NCBI RefSeq assembly: GCF_003443735.1
Contig: NZ_CP031969.1
Span: 2,790,001-2,854,000 of the forward strand
DNA: 64,000 nucleotides
Reading direction: 5' to 3'
Source of the DNA: Streptomyces sp. CC0208
Lineage (GTDB): Bacteria > Actinomycetota > Actinomycetes > Streptomycetales > Streptomycetaceae
Both the position numbers and the translations under genes were made by a program. Position 1 is the first letter of the stretch, and the number at the start of each line of letters is the position of its first letter. Shown piece after piece: positions 24,368 through 33,156 of the stretch. The notes beneath the pieces are model-generated. The model was not told the DNA's origin. It saw nothing but the letters and a program-made list of their open reading frames with translations, and did not search any database.

Positions 24368-27300
24368 GCGCCTTGAACCTTTCCATGGCGACTCGGATGT
24401 TCTCCCTGATCGTACGGATGTTCTCGGTGACCACGGCCTGCTGATGCCTGGACAGTTCCGGGTCGCCGGCCAGCGGCTTCCCGTTCTGGCCGATGCGGAC
24501 CTCGTCACCCTTGCCCTTCACGTGCGCGTGCGCCGGTGCGTGGTCGTTCGAGTAGATCTGGATCCTCACACCGTCCTGGCTCACGATGGTACCGACGCCC
24601 GGATACTCGGCGGCGGCCGCAGGGGCCGGCGCCGAGGAGGGCCGCACGGTCAGGCCCGTGGCGGACGGCACCATCAGAGCCTTGGGCTTCACCGGACAGG
24701 TCTTCACCTTCCCCTCACGGATGTCCTTGATGAGGGTGCGCATCCTGTCCAGCGTCCGCTTTGCCGTCACGGACTTCTCCAGGAAGCCGGTGATGCCTCT
24801 GGCGACGCGTACGACGGCCTTGGCGACCGCGGGGAACTTGAGGACCGGAATCGCCACCGACACGGCGTTCACCAAGGTCCACAGGCAGCTTTCGACGTCC
24901 CCCTCGTTGAAGCACCGCTTGACGTCGTTCACGCCGATGTACTCAAGCAGGATCTCGGCGCCGTTGGCCTTGATCCACTCCACGAAGCCCTGACCGGTGA
25001 GTGCTCTGGCCTCCCGGAACTCCTCGACACACTCCGGTCCGCAGCCGTCCAGGAGCAGCGACTCGTCATCGGCCGTGAGGTCTGCGCCGGCCCCGGAGCC
25101 GTCCGCCTCCAGCAGGGCCTGGGCGGCCTTGCGTTCCCGCTCCCGCTCCTCGGCCTCGGCGCGGGTGGCGGCAGCGTCCGCCTCCTTCGCCGAGTTCTCC
25201 GCGTTGGACGCCGCCTTCTCGGCCTTGACCGCGTCCGATTCGGCGTTGGTGGCGGTTCGGTCCGCTGCGGCCGCGTCGGACTCGGCTGCGGACGCCGCGG
25301 AGCGGGCGCTCGACGCGTCCCTCTCGGCCTCCGTGGCGTCGCGGGCGGCCTGGGCGGCCGCCGACTCGGCGTCGTTCGCGGCGAAGTTGGCGTAGAACGC
25401 GTCGGTGCCCGCCTGCTCATCGTACTTCTGAGCGTTCGCGTCGGCCTTCTTCGCGGCTGCCGCGTCGGTCGCCGCCGCGGCCGCCGAAGCGTTGGCCGCC
25501 GCCGCGGAGTTGACCGCCTGGACCGCATAGTCCGCGGCGTCAGCCGCCGCCTGGAGGGCGATCTTCGCGTCGCCGGCGGCTTTGTCGGCCAGTGCCTTGG
25601 CCTGCGCCGCCGCCTTCTTCGCCTCGTCCGACTTGGCCTTGGCCGCAGTGGCCTGCTGCTCGGCAAGGGTCTTGGAGGTCTGTCCGATCAGGACGGCGTA
25701 CGCCGCCGAGGTGTCGCTCTCGCGGTACGGGGAGCCAATGGTGATCGCCTCGTCGGCCGCCTTGGTCACCGCGGTCGCGGCATCCCGGGCACCCTGCGCG
25801 TACTGCGCCGTGGCGGCAGCGTAACCGGCGGTCTTCGCCGACCACACGGCCGTCTTGGCGGCCTCGGCCACCGCCGCGGTGGCTTCCTTTCGCGCGGTGA
25901 TCGCTGCGGCTTGAGCCTTCTTGGCCTCGGCGTCCGCCTTCTTGGCGTTCTCCTTCGCCGACGCCGCGGCGACGATCGCCTCGGCCGCCGCGGCATGCGC
26001 GGTGGCGGCGGCCGCGGCCGTCTTCGCGTACGCCGACTGCGCCGCTTCGGCCGCGGACCGGGACCGCTTGGCCGCCCCCTCGGCACGGGTCGCCGCCGCA
26101 CGGGCGTTCACCGCGGCGGTGGTCGCCTCATTGGCCGCGCTGCGGGCTCGGGTCGCTGCGCCCGCCGCCTCGTTGGCGGCGGTACGGGCCTCCGTGGCCG
26201 CCTGCCGGGTCTCGGCCGCGGCGCTGGTGCCCTCCGCCGCCGCGGCTGCGGACTCCAGCGCGGCCGCTCGGGAGGCCGTGGCGTTCTTTTCCTGCTCAGC
26301 CTTGACCGCCTGATTGCGCGCGGTGAACGCGCGTGCCTCGGCGTCCTCGGCCGCCGCCAGCTTCTCCTCCGCCGTCGAACCGGCGGTCTCCGCGTCGGAG
26401 CGGGCCTGGCGGGCCTTGCCCTGCTCGCCCCGCGCACGCTCCTCGGCGGCGTTCGCCTTCGCCCGCTCGCTCGCCGCGTTGTCCCGCTCCCGCTCGGCGG
26501 TGGCCTTCTCGGCCTCGGCGATCCCGCGCTGCCGCTTCGCCTCGGCGGCCTGGGTCTTTGCGGTCTGCTCCGCCTTCTCGGCGGTCACACGGGCGGTTTT
26601 CGCGGTGGCGGCGTTGGCCGCTGCCTCAGAGGCCAGCTTGGCGGCGGACTCAGCCGCCGCCTTGGCCTGCGCCTTCGCCTCCAGCGCCGCCGTCTTGCGG
26701 AACTCCGTGTTCAGCGCGTGCGTCTGGGTCTTCGCCAGTGCCAGCAGCGTCTGGGAGTCCGCCACGGTGGCCTTCGCCGCGTTCGACGCCGTCAGCGTGG
26801 CCTTCGCCGCCGCCTGGGTGGCTGCTGCCGAGGCCTTCGCAACCTGCACCGACTGTTGCGCGTGCAGCAGGCCACGACCGCGCGGCAGCCGCGCGGCGTC
26901 CGCGATCGCCCATGCCTTCGTCTGCTGAGTGCTCGCCGTGTTCGCGGCCGTCTTCGACCGCGTCGCCGCCGCGTCCGCAAGGGGCACCTGCTTCGCGGCC
27001 GCCGCCTTCGCGGCGTTCAGATTCGCTGTCGCCTTGGTGAATTCGGCCTTCGTCGGGTAGAAGAGGGAATCCTTGTGCGCGGCCCAGTACTTCTGCCAGT
27101 ACAGGATCTGGTCCGCCAGCCAAGCCTGCCGGACCGCCTCGATCATCGCCTCAGTGGCGACCCGCGTCTCCTTCGACGCGGCCGCCTCGGCGGTGACGAT
27201 CTGCTTACGCTGCTCGGCTTGGCCGGCGTACTCCGCTTCCCATTCCGAGTACGCCTGCATGACCGGACCGGTCAGCACTCCGTAGCCGTCCAGCGGGTTG

Positions 27301-28106
27301 GCGCTGTCACAAGCAGCCCAGGCGGTCTTCAGGGCCTCGACCTCGGTGCGGAACTCCAGCGAGTCCGGCTCGGGGGCCGTGGTCGGGAAACCGCCGAACC
27401 GCAGGAACGTCGCGACGTCGTTCGCCGACGAGTAGCCCAGTTCGCTGGTGTCGAGCAGTTCCCGCCCAGCCCACTCTTTGTACGCGGCGGCCCACTCGTC
27501 ATCGCCTGGGTCAAAAGCGTCGAGTACTTTCCTGGCCTGGTCCAGCGATGCCTGGCCCGGCCTTGGCGTCGGGTTGTCTGCCGCCTTGTAGTGCAGTTCG
27601 CGCTGGGTGCTGAGGGTGAAGGAGACGATGTCCTGGCCGAACTCGGGTGCCCAGTAATCCCGGCCGCCGTCGTCATTCACGGCGGCATAAGGCTTGTTGC
27701 TGGTGTTCAGTTTGTCCTGGCGGTCCCGGAAGGTGTTCAGGTCGGCGAGTCCCGCGTCGTCGTCGCGCTGGGCGGCCTGCTGCCAGTCCACGCCGAGGTG
27801 GCCCCAACGCACGAACTCGCGCAGGTCGGCATCCGTTCCGGTGAGCTTTGCCGCCGCGACCAACTTGAGCTCAGGGCCGCCGTAGTGCACGGCCCGTCCC
27901 GCTTGGCAGCGGTCCTTGCGCGCCTGCGCGCCCAGGCTGAGCCGCTTGGTCAAGTCCCAATCGGTCGGGTTGCCTCCCGGTTCGTCGGCGCTCGCGGGGG
28001 CGGCGGAGACGAGTCCGCCGAGCACAGCCGTAGCCGTGGCAAGCGCGATGGCCGCTACACCCCGCTGTAAGCGGCGTCGTTGAGGTTTTCTTCGAGCTGT
28101 CTGCAC
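24357..28106 (-). CDS. Exported Ala-rich coiled-coil protein with toxin-like C-terminus (polymorphic toxin-like)
   Basis: A 1249-residue protein. A twin-Arg-rich but Sec-type signal peptide occupies residues 1-40 (cleavage after ASA). An N-terminal globular part to about residue 430 is followed by about 600 residues of Ala/Lys/Glu/Thr-rich heptad coiled coil. Then comes a pre-toxin-like segment (GDVESCLWTLVNAVSVAIPVLKF, about 1090-1120) of a kind seen before the toxin tip in actinobacterial polymorphic toxins. The last 75 residues (IYSNDHAPAHAHVKG, EVRIGQNGKPLAGDPELS) resemble DUF4160-like C-terminal domains. GTG at 28106 starts it. The next gene overlaps it and may encode immunity. A structural cell-wall protein is the alternative. 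Confidence 0.7.
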   Translation of the reverse strand: MQTARRKPQRRRLQRGVAAIALATATAVLGGLVSAAPASADEPGGNPTDWDLTKRLSLGAQARKDRCQAGRAVHYGGPELKLVAAAKLTGTDADLREFVRWGHLGVDWQQAAQRDDDAGLADLNTFRDRQDKLNTSNKPYAAVNDDGGRDYWAPEFGQDIVSFTLSTQRELHYKAADNPTPRPGQASLDQARKVLDAFDPGDDEWAAAYKEWAGRELLDTSELGYSSANDVATFLRFGGFPTTAPEPDSLEFRTEVEALKTAWAACDSANPLDGYGVLTGPVMQAYSEWEAEYAGQAEQRKQIVTAEAAASKETRVATEAMIEAVRQAWLADQILYWQKYWAAHKDSLFYPTKAEFTKATANLNAAKAAAAKQVPLADAAATRSKTAANTASTQQTKAWAIADAARLPRGRGLLHAQQSVQVAKASAAATQAAAKATLTASNAAKATVADSQTLLALAKTQTHALNTEFRKTAALEAKAQAKAAAESAAKLASEAAANAATAKTARVTAEKAEQTAKTQAAEAKRQRGIAEAEKATAERERDNAASERAKANAAEERARGEQGKARQARSDAETAGSTAEEKLAAAEDAEARAFTARNQAVKAEQEKNATASRAAALESAAAAAEGTSAAAETRQAATEARTAANEAAGAATRARSAANEATTAAVNARAAATRAEGAAKRSRSAAEAAQSAYAKTAAAAATAHAAAAEAIVAAASAKENAKKADAEAKKAQAAAITARKEATAAVAEAAKTAVWSAKTAGYAAATAQYAQGARDAATAVTKAADEAITIGSPYRESDTSAAYAVLIGQTSKTLAEQQATAAKAKSDEAKKAAAQAKALADKAAGDAKIALQAAADAADYAVQAVNSAAAANASAAAAATDAAAAKKADANAQKYDEQAGTDAFYANFAANDAESAAAQAARDATEAERDASSARSAASAAESDAAAADRTATNAESDAVKAEKAASNAENSAKEADAAATRAEAEERERERKAAQALLEADGSGAGADLTADDESLLLDGCGPECVEEFREARALTGQGFVEWIKANGAEILLEYIGVNDVKRCFNEGDVESCLWTLVNAVSVAIPVLKFPAVAKAVVRVARGITGFLEKSVTAKRTLDRMRTLIKDIREGKVKTCPVKPKALMVPSATGLTVRPSSAPAPAAAAEYPGVGTIVSQDGVRIQIYSNDHAPAHAHVKGKGDEVRIGQNGKPLAGDPELSRHQQAVVTENIRTIRENIRVAMERFKARGC

Positions 28107-28536
28107 GTCGATGCCCTACCTGCATGGTCAGTCCGGATGGTCGGTCTCGTCCGAGCGGGAAGAAGGCATGACGAATCGCCGGCCGAGGCCGGTCGGTGGT
28201 CATGCCGACAGGCCTGGCGCACCGGAAGCAGCCAGGAAGTAGAGAGATCCCCGTTCATGCCGCATGCGGTCAACACGCGGGCCCCCGCAGCCCCTCCCCA
28301 GGGGACCGGATCATCATGGCAGTGGGAAAGTGTTTACGGAACCCTTAATTCGCCTTTAGGTTCGACACCTACTCCGCCCCACGCGTCCCGCTGGTGCATG
28401 AGGACGAGCGCCCCGGCCTTCTCACCGCCGCCCCCTCACCCAGGCACGACTGTGCCCCACCGGGCGGCACCCGGTGGGGCACCCGGCGGGGCACAGTCTT
28501 CTCGCGGCTCCCGGAAAGGTTCGTGAGGGGCGTCGG
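28107..28536. other. Intergenic region with one strong hairpin
   Basis: A 430-bp gap between two minus-strand units. It carries the upstream region of the toxin-like gene and the terminator of the preceding operon (28448-28498). I see no gene or further repeat. Confidence 0.6.
28448..28498 (-). terminator. Large hairpin terminator of the DUF6230-DUF6114 operon
   Basis: GACTGTGCCCC (28448-28458) pairs with GGGGCACAGTC (28488-28498). An internal alternative stem CCCCACCGGG/CCCGGTGGGG (28455-28464 with 28470-28479) competes. It lies 39 bp beyond the operon's last stop. Confidence 0.75.
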
Positions 28537-29877
28537 TCAGCCCTCGCTGTACTGGTGCATCCGGGGCACGGTCAGCGTTCCGCCGTACTGGGCGGCCTGC
28601 TGGACCGTCACTTTGGTGAAGTAGATGATCGGGATGTTCAGCGGCGGCGGGTTGTCCGGGCTGAACGTGATCGGGATGAGCCCCAGCAGGTTGCCGGAGA
28701 TGCTCTCGGTGTACATGATCGTCTTGCCGTTGGTGATCGTGGACTTCGTGCCCTTGCCCGCCTGCACGTGGTACGTCTTGCCGCGCTCGGTGACGATCTG
28801 GTGGAGGTCACCGATCTCGGTGCCGTCGGATATGACGTACTTCAGCACCTTCTTGGTCTTACCGCTGGCGGTCTTGACCTTGACGATGCCCTGATAGTCG
28901 GCGCCCTTGAGGAGCAGCGAACTGGCCTTGAGGGTCCAGGCGTTGTCCGCCACCGTAATACCGGGCTCGGTGTCGCCCACGTCGTCCGTGGCGGCCGGGC
29001 AGTCCTCGGGGTCCGTGCTGGAGCTCGCCGAGGGGCTCGGGGAGGCCGTGGCGTCGGCCGCCGCCTCCTCTGCCGCCTTGGGCGCGTCCTCGACGGCCTT
29101 GGTGGTGTCCTCGGTCGCCTTGGACGCCTTGTCGGTCGTGTCCTTCACGGTGTCCTTCACCGTGTCGGTGACCTTCTCGGTCGTCTTGTCGACGGTGTCA
29201 CCCGCGCTGTCGTCCGCGCTCTTGGACGCCGAGGCCGAGGGGGTCGGCGTCGGGGTGGCACTGGACGAACCGCTGGAGCCGGAGCCGCCCGTGAAGATCC
29301 CGGTGATCGCGTCGCCGATGTCCGTCAGGAGGTTGCCGTCGTCGCTCGCGGAGGCCGACGGGGACGGCGTGGTGCTGCCGGAGCCGGAGGAGGAGCTGCT
29401 CCCCTCCTTGCTCGCGGAGGCGGACGCCGAGGGCGTGGGGGTGGGCGTGGCCTGGTCGTCCGAACCTGAATCCGCCGAAGACGAACCGTCCGAGCCCGAG
29501 CCGGAGTCGGATCCCGAGCCGGAGTCCGATCCGGAGGAAGCCGACGGGGACGGTGTCGCCGTGACATCGCCATCGGAGTCCGGCGACGAACTCGCCGAGG
29601 CGGACGGGGAGGCGCTGCCGCTCAGTGCCGCGACGCAGTCCTTGTACTCGTCCGCCGTCAGGCTCTTCGCGGTCGGCGCGTCGTCGGCGAGGGCGAGCGT
29701 CGGCGTGAACCCGATGCCCATGAGGACGGCCGTCGGCATCGCCGCCATGGCTATCGCTTTGCCGGCCGGCATGTGGAACCTGTTGAACAGCGGTTTCTTG
29801 GGCGCCGCGTGCCGGGGGCCCGTTCTGACCTCCGCAGTGGCCGCGGAGCCCTCGCCATGAAGGTTCTCAGCCGACAC
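28537..29877 (-). CDS. Secreted Ser/Pro/Asp-rich protein of the DUF6230 operon
   Basis: A 446-residue exported protein. A long basic N-region (about 37 residues) precedes a hydrophobic core and cleavage site LALA-DD near residue 64. Residues about 85-320 are low complexity: blocks of SPSASAS, TPTPTPSAS, GSGSDSGSGSD and a Lys/Thr/Asp heptad stretch (DKTTEKVTDTVKDTVKDTTDKASKATEDTTKAVEDA). A compact C-terminal domain (about 320-446, with two Cys in the region before it) ends YGGTLTVPRMHQYSEG and recalls the mature part of the DUF6230 protein two genes upstream. GTG at 29877 overlaps the DUF6114 stop by 11 nt. A cell-wall or surface role is likely; the function is unknown. Confidence 0.75.
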   Translation of the reverse strand: MSAENLHGEGSAATAEVRTGPRHAAPKKPLFNRFHMPAGKAIAMAAMPTAVLMGIGFTPTLALADDAPTAKSLTADEYKDCVAALSGSASPSASASSSPDSDGDVTATPSPSASSGSDSGSGSDSGSGSDGSSSADSGSDDQATPTPTPSASASASKEGSSSSSGSGSTTPSPSASASDDGNLLTDIGDAITGIFTGGSGSSGSSSATPTPTPSASASKSADDSAGDTVDKTTEKVTDTVKDTVKDTTDKASKATEDTTKAVEDAPKAAEEAAADATASPSPSASSSTDPEDCPAATDDVGDTEPGITVADNAWTLKASSLLLKGADYQGIVKVKTASGKTKKVLKYVISDGTEIGDLHQIVTERGKTYHVQAGKGTKSTITNGKTIMYTESISGNLLGLIPITFSPDNPPPLNIPIIYFTKVTVQQAAQYGGTLTVPRMHQYSEG

Positions 29878-30475
29878 GGTACCCCCCGTTCGCGTCGTCG
29901 CGGCCGGCCCAGGCACCCTCGGGCGTCCGGTCCGACGATCCGTCACGACCGGCCTCAGGCGCCTGGTACGCGGCGCCGGGCTCGTCCACCACGGGCCTGA
30001 GGATCGCGGTGTCGGGGTCGGCGCCCTGGGGCGCACCGCCCTCCGTCCCGCCCTCGCCCAGCGGCTGGGGCCGGGGCGGCGCGCCGGGTGCCCAGGAGAC
30101 CGCGAGCGCTCCGCCGACCAGCGCGAACACGAAGCCCAGGATGAAGCCGCCGATGTTGGAGACCACCAGGGACACCAGGGAGAGGACGATCGCGGCGACA
30201 CCGGCGAAGATCCGCGTGGCCTGCTGGAACCACATGGTCAGGCCCAGCGTGAACAGCAGTACGCCGATGATGAGGGAGCCCGCGCCGGCGGTGGTCGCCA
30301 TGGCTAGGGACATGTTGCCCAGCTTGAGCGTGGCGTACGGGAAGTAGGCGATCGGCACACCACCGAGCAGGGTGAACAGACCTGCCCAGAACGGGCGGCG
30401 GCCTCGCCAGGCACGGAATCGCAGGCGCAACCGGGTGAAGGTCCCGGCGCTCTGGACCGGAGTCTCGGCACTCAT
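29867..30475 (-). CDS. DUF6114 integral membrane protein
   Basis: A 202-residue protein with four hydrophobic helices in the first 150 residues (FWAGLFTLLGGVPIAYFP, AGAGSLIIGVLLFTLGLTMWF, IFAGVAAIVLSLVSLVVSNIGGFILGFVFALVGGAL), then a hydrophilic Pro/Gly-rich cytoplasmic or external tail. The pairing of DUF6114 with DUF6230 is recurrent in Streptomyces. ATG at 30475 lies 183 bp after the DUF6230 stop. It overlaps the following secreted-protein gene by 11 nt. It may anchor or export its two secreted neighbours; this is inference. Confidence 0.8.
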   Translation of the reverse strand: MSAETPVQSAGTFTRLRLRFRAWRGRRPFWAGLFTLLGGVPIAYFPYATLKLGNMSLAMATTAGAGSLIIGVLLFTLGLTMWFQQATRIFAGVAAIVLSLVSLVVSNIGGFILGFVFALVGGALAVSWAPGAPPRPQPLGEGGTEGGAPQGADPDTAILRPVVDEPGAAYQAPEAGRDGSSDRTPEGAWAGRDDANGGYRVG

Positions 30476-30657
30476 GGAAAAAGCTCCCTGGGTCCGGAAG
30501 TACATACCGGCTCGGCCGTAGGCGTGGAGAACCGGAAAGTCTGTCTGGGTGCATGCGGTCCGGCGGGCACCGGACCGGCCATGCGGGGCGGAGAAGCGCC
30601 TGCCTCCCCGCCCCGGGGCCACTCAGCTGGGCCGAGTCACCCCTGCGGCCTCAGCCG

Positions 30658-31320
30658 TCAGAAGCACTCCATGGTGGAGTTGGTGCCGAGACGCATCTTC
30701 AGGCCGCTGAGCTTGAAGGTGCCGGCAGTGGTGGCCCACGCCGTCTGCTCGACCTTCGTCAGGTCGGCCGACTCCGCCTGCTGGGCGAAGCCGCCCGGCA
30801 GGACGTTGTCGCCGGACTTGAGCTCCGGACCCCGGCCACCCTTGCTCTTGGCCGTGTCCTGAGCCGCAACGCCGATGTCGATGTTCTTGAACGTCGCGTC
30901 GGCGTCGAGCTGGGCGACGTCGATGTAGAGGTTCTCGGCCTCGACCTTGTGGTCAGCGTCCGGACCCGCGTCAAGACGAAGGTAGACCGTCTTGCCTATG
31001 AGCGGGATCTCGGTCTTGACCGACTGGCACATGTTCGTGATCTGCGCCGTGCGGAACGACGAGATCGCGACCGGGTGGATCGCGCCCTTGTTCTTGCCGT
31101 CGGTCGACGTGTAGCCGCTGTCGATACCGCCGTACTGGGCGAAGCCCTGGCCCTCAAGGTGGCCGGCGGACACCTTGAACTCCTGGCCGGACACGCTGAA
31201 CGACGCGGCCAGCGCACCCTGCGCCAGCCCGACACCCACACATGCGGCCGCGGCAACGCTGGGCACCATCACCACAGCGAACCGCTTCCATCTTGTCCCG
31301 CCACGCACCTGGGACTCCAT
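30658..31320 (-). CDS. DUF6230 secreted protein
   Basis: A 220-residue exported protein. The signal peptide RWKRFAVVMVPSVAAAACVGVGLAQGALAAS spans residues 11-40. The mature domain is beta-rich (FSVSGQEFKVSAGHLEGQGFAQYGGIDSG, YLRLDAGPDADHKVEAENLYIDVAQLDADATFKNIDIGVAAQD) with two Cys (TNMCQS, MECF-COOH) that could pair. Some homologues have been labelled cholesterol esterase in databases; I see no GxSxG lipase motif here and would not transfer that. ATG at 31320 has AAGGAGG 5-6 nt upstream. First gene of a three-gene operon; three TTAC...GTAA palindromes lie upstream. Confidence 0.85.
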   Translation of the reverse strand: MESQVRGGTRWKRFAVVMVPSVAAAACVGVGLAQGALAASFSVSGQEFKVSAGHLEGQGFAQYGGIDSGYTSTDGKNKGAIHPVAISSFRTAQITNMCQSVKTEIPLIGKTVYLRLDAGPDADHKVEAENLYIDVAQLDADATFKNIDIGVAAQDTAKSKGGRGPELKSGDNVLPGGFAQQAESADLTKVEQTAWATTAGTFKLSGLKMRLGTNSTMECF

Positions 31321-31700
31321 ATTTCCTCCTTCTCGGACGTACATCTCCTGGCCCTGACTGCCCTGTCGAAAGGACGGCTCAGCCGGGCAGGGATGGGAGA
31401 AGTGCTACGTCCTCGGGAAGGAGAGCGCCCGCACTCGGAGGCGCGAACCGCGCACCGATCACCGGCGATCACCCCCGAGCGACAACCACTGGTCGCGCCT
31501 GACACGCATCACGCACAACCTTGCTGGACAGGCTTCGCCGTTGGGCGAAGACCCCCCTGTCCAAGAGCCGGCGCACCTGTTCACCTGCTCTGCTCGGTGG
31601 GGACCCAGGGAATCCCGCGGCCCGACCGGCTGTCGGGGTACGGGAAAGGACCGAGCGTCGCCGATCGTGGTGCATTCTCGCCGCCCGCACAAGGGGCTTC

Positions 31701-31716
31701 GTTACTCAGTAGTAAC
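31701..31716. promoter_or_regulatory. Palindrome GTTACT-CAGT-AGTAAC
   Basis: A perfect 6-bp-arm inverted repeat with a 4-bp spacer, about 380 bp upstream of the DUF6230 gene. It shares the TTACT/AGTAA arms with the site at 31832-31844, so both may be bound by one regulator, perhaps a TetR. Confidence 0.55.
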
Positions 31717-31831
31717 GGGCGGATAACCGAACAACGACCCGCTGGTCTCGGTCGGCGACGCTGGGTGGCAAACAGGGGGAGGGCAAAGCAGTTGATCGAT
31801 GGACAGAACCCGACAGATCAACGCGCCTGGC

Positions 31832-31844
31832 TTACTGGAAGTAA
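31832..31844. promoter_or_regulatory. Palindrome TTACT-GGA-AGTAA
   Basis: Second copy of the TTACT/AGTAA inverted repeat, with a 3-bp spacer. Confidence 0.5.
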
Positions 31845-31856
31845 CAGCGGCCACGA

Positions 31857-31873
31857 TTACCAAGTTTTGGTAA
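31857..31873. promoter_or_regulatory. Palindrome TTACCAA-GTT-TTGGTAA
   Basis: A perfect 7-bp-arm inverted repeat only 13 bp past the previous one. It lies 74 bp downstream of the stop side of the thioredoxin-TPR gene (stop at 31947), so it is not that gene's own promoter. It more likely belongs to the upstream control region of the DUF6230 operon. Confidence 0.5.
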
Positions 31874-31946
31874 AGCGCGGCCGCAGTGACACCCCGACGA
31901 CGATTTTTTCACTCCGGCATCACATGCCGGGATGTTTAGCGACTGG

Positions 31947-32924
31947 TCAGAACAGGGCGCGGGACAGCGCCCTTCGGGCCGCCGACACCCGCGGATCGTC
32001 GGCGCCTACCACCTCGAAAAGCTCAAGGAGCCGCAGCCGTACGGTGTCCCGCTCGTCGCCCGCCGTGCGCCGCACGGTGTCGATGAGCCGTCCGAAGGCG
32101 TCCTCGACATGCCCACCGACCAGATCCAGGTCGGCGGCGGCGATCTGCGCCTGCGCGTCACCCGGCTTCTCGGCCGCCTCCTTGCGTGTCCGCTGCGGGT
32201 CGAGGCTCTGCACCCGCTGGAGCAACTCGGCCTGGGCGAGTCCCAGTTTGGCCTCGCTGTTGCCGGGGTCGTCACTCAGTACGTTCTTGTACGCCTGGAC
32301 GGCCCCGCCGAAGTCCCCGGCGTCCAGGGCGTTTACGGCGGCTTCGAGGAGTGCGTCGTACGGCCCCGCCGGCACGGTCGCGGGCTGCGGAGCGGCGCCG
32401 GGGCCGGCGTCCGGGTCGACCGCGAGACCGGTCAGCCCGAAGCGCTGCTCGGCGACCTGCACCAACTGGTCCAGGGTCTGCTGGATCTGCTCCTTGCCGG
32501 CCGCGCCCTGGAAGAGCGGCAGGGCCTGGCCTGCGACGACGGCGAACACGGCCGGGATGCCCTGCACCCCGAACTGCTGCATCAGCATCTGGTTGGCGTC
32601 GACGTCGATCTTGGCGAGGAGCAGGCGTCCGTTGTACTCGAGGACGAGCTGCTCCAGCACCGGGCTCAGCTGCTTGCAGGGCTCGCACCACTCGGCCCAG
32701 AAGTCGATGACGACCGGGACCTCGGTGGACCGCTGCAGGACATCGCGCTCGAAACCCGCCTCGTCTACGTCGATGACGAGATCGGCCGGAGAGACGGCAC
32801 CCGGGCCGCCGCCCTGCCTGGCCGCTTCGGCGCGCGCCTGCTCCGCCTTCGCCTTGGCCTCCTGGGCCGCTTTCACCGCGGCGAGGTCGACGACTCCGCT
32901 CATGGACATGTTCCGTGGCTGCAT
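31947..32924 (-). CDS. Thioredoxin-TPR co-chaperone (YbbN/CnoX-like)
   Basis: A 325-residue cytoplasmic protein. A charged N-terminal extension (residues 1-50) precedes a thioredoxin domain (about 50-165) with active site W-C80-E-P-C83 and cis-Pro in GIPAVFAV. The C-terminal part (about 190-325) is helical TPR-like (YDALLEAAVNALDAGDFGGAVQAYKNVLSDDPGNSEAKLGLAQAELL). The family couples thiol protection to chaperone client transfer. ATG at 32924 follows GGGAGG by 8-9 nt. It is divergent from a TetR gene. The retained CxxC suggests redox activity, unlike E. coli YbbN which lacks one Cys. Confidence 0.88.
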   Translation of the reverse strand: MQPRNMSMSGVVDLAAVKAAQEAKAKAEQARAEAARQGGGPGAVSPADLVIDVDEAGFERDVLQRSTEVPVVIDFWAEWCEPCKQLSPVLEQLVLEYNGRLLLAKIDVDANQMLMQQFGVQGIPAVFAVVAGQALPLFQGAAGKEQIQQTLDQLVQVAEQRFGLTGLAVDPDAGPGAAPQPATVPAGPYDALLEAAVNALDAGDFGGAVQAYKNVLSDDPGNSEAKLGLAQAELLQRVQSLDPQRTRKEAAEKPGDAQAQIAAADLDLVGGHVEDAFGRLIDTVRRTAGDERDTVRLRLLELFEVVGADDPRVSAARRALSRALF

Positions 32925-33156
32925 GCGTCTATCCTCCCCCGTGCGCGCGCGTCTGTGAAAAGCATGGTGAAAGCCGGTCGTGCAGCGCGGTCCTGACGCC
33001 GGGTCCCCACCCCGCGCCGTACGCACCGTCGCCCGCGTACGTCCCTCGCGAGCTTTCGCTACGAGTCGTAGCGTAATGGCACTGAGTGCCTGCCCGATAC
33101 CCCACCCCGGTGATCTCCCTCACTGCACCTCGAGAACCGCCCGTTATGGTCGGAGA

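Larger units (their letters stand above)
31321..31946. other. Long regulatory intergenic region upstream of the DUF6230 operon
   Basis: A 626-bp stretch with lower GC than its surroundings near 31690-31930 and no supported gene. Besides the palindromes at 31701-31873, I see no RNA gene or repeat. Confidence 0.6.

Noticed and set aside
24342..28070. Continuous plus-strand reading frame of more than 1200 codons opposite the toxin-like gene.
   Set aside because: The Arg/Leu/Gly-rich translation is the mirror of GC-rich Ala codons on the other strand. The minus-strand protein has a signal peptide, heptads and a recognisable C-terminus.
30658..31320. Cholesterol esterase label for the DUF6230 protein.
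   Set aside because: No GxSxG or other lipase triad motif is visible; the annotation is carried over in databases without support I can see.
31459..31726. Short frames of 60-77 codons upstream of the DUF6230 operon.
   Set aside because: No ribosome-binding site and atypical codon use; the region instead shows regulatory palindromes.
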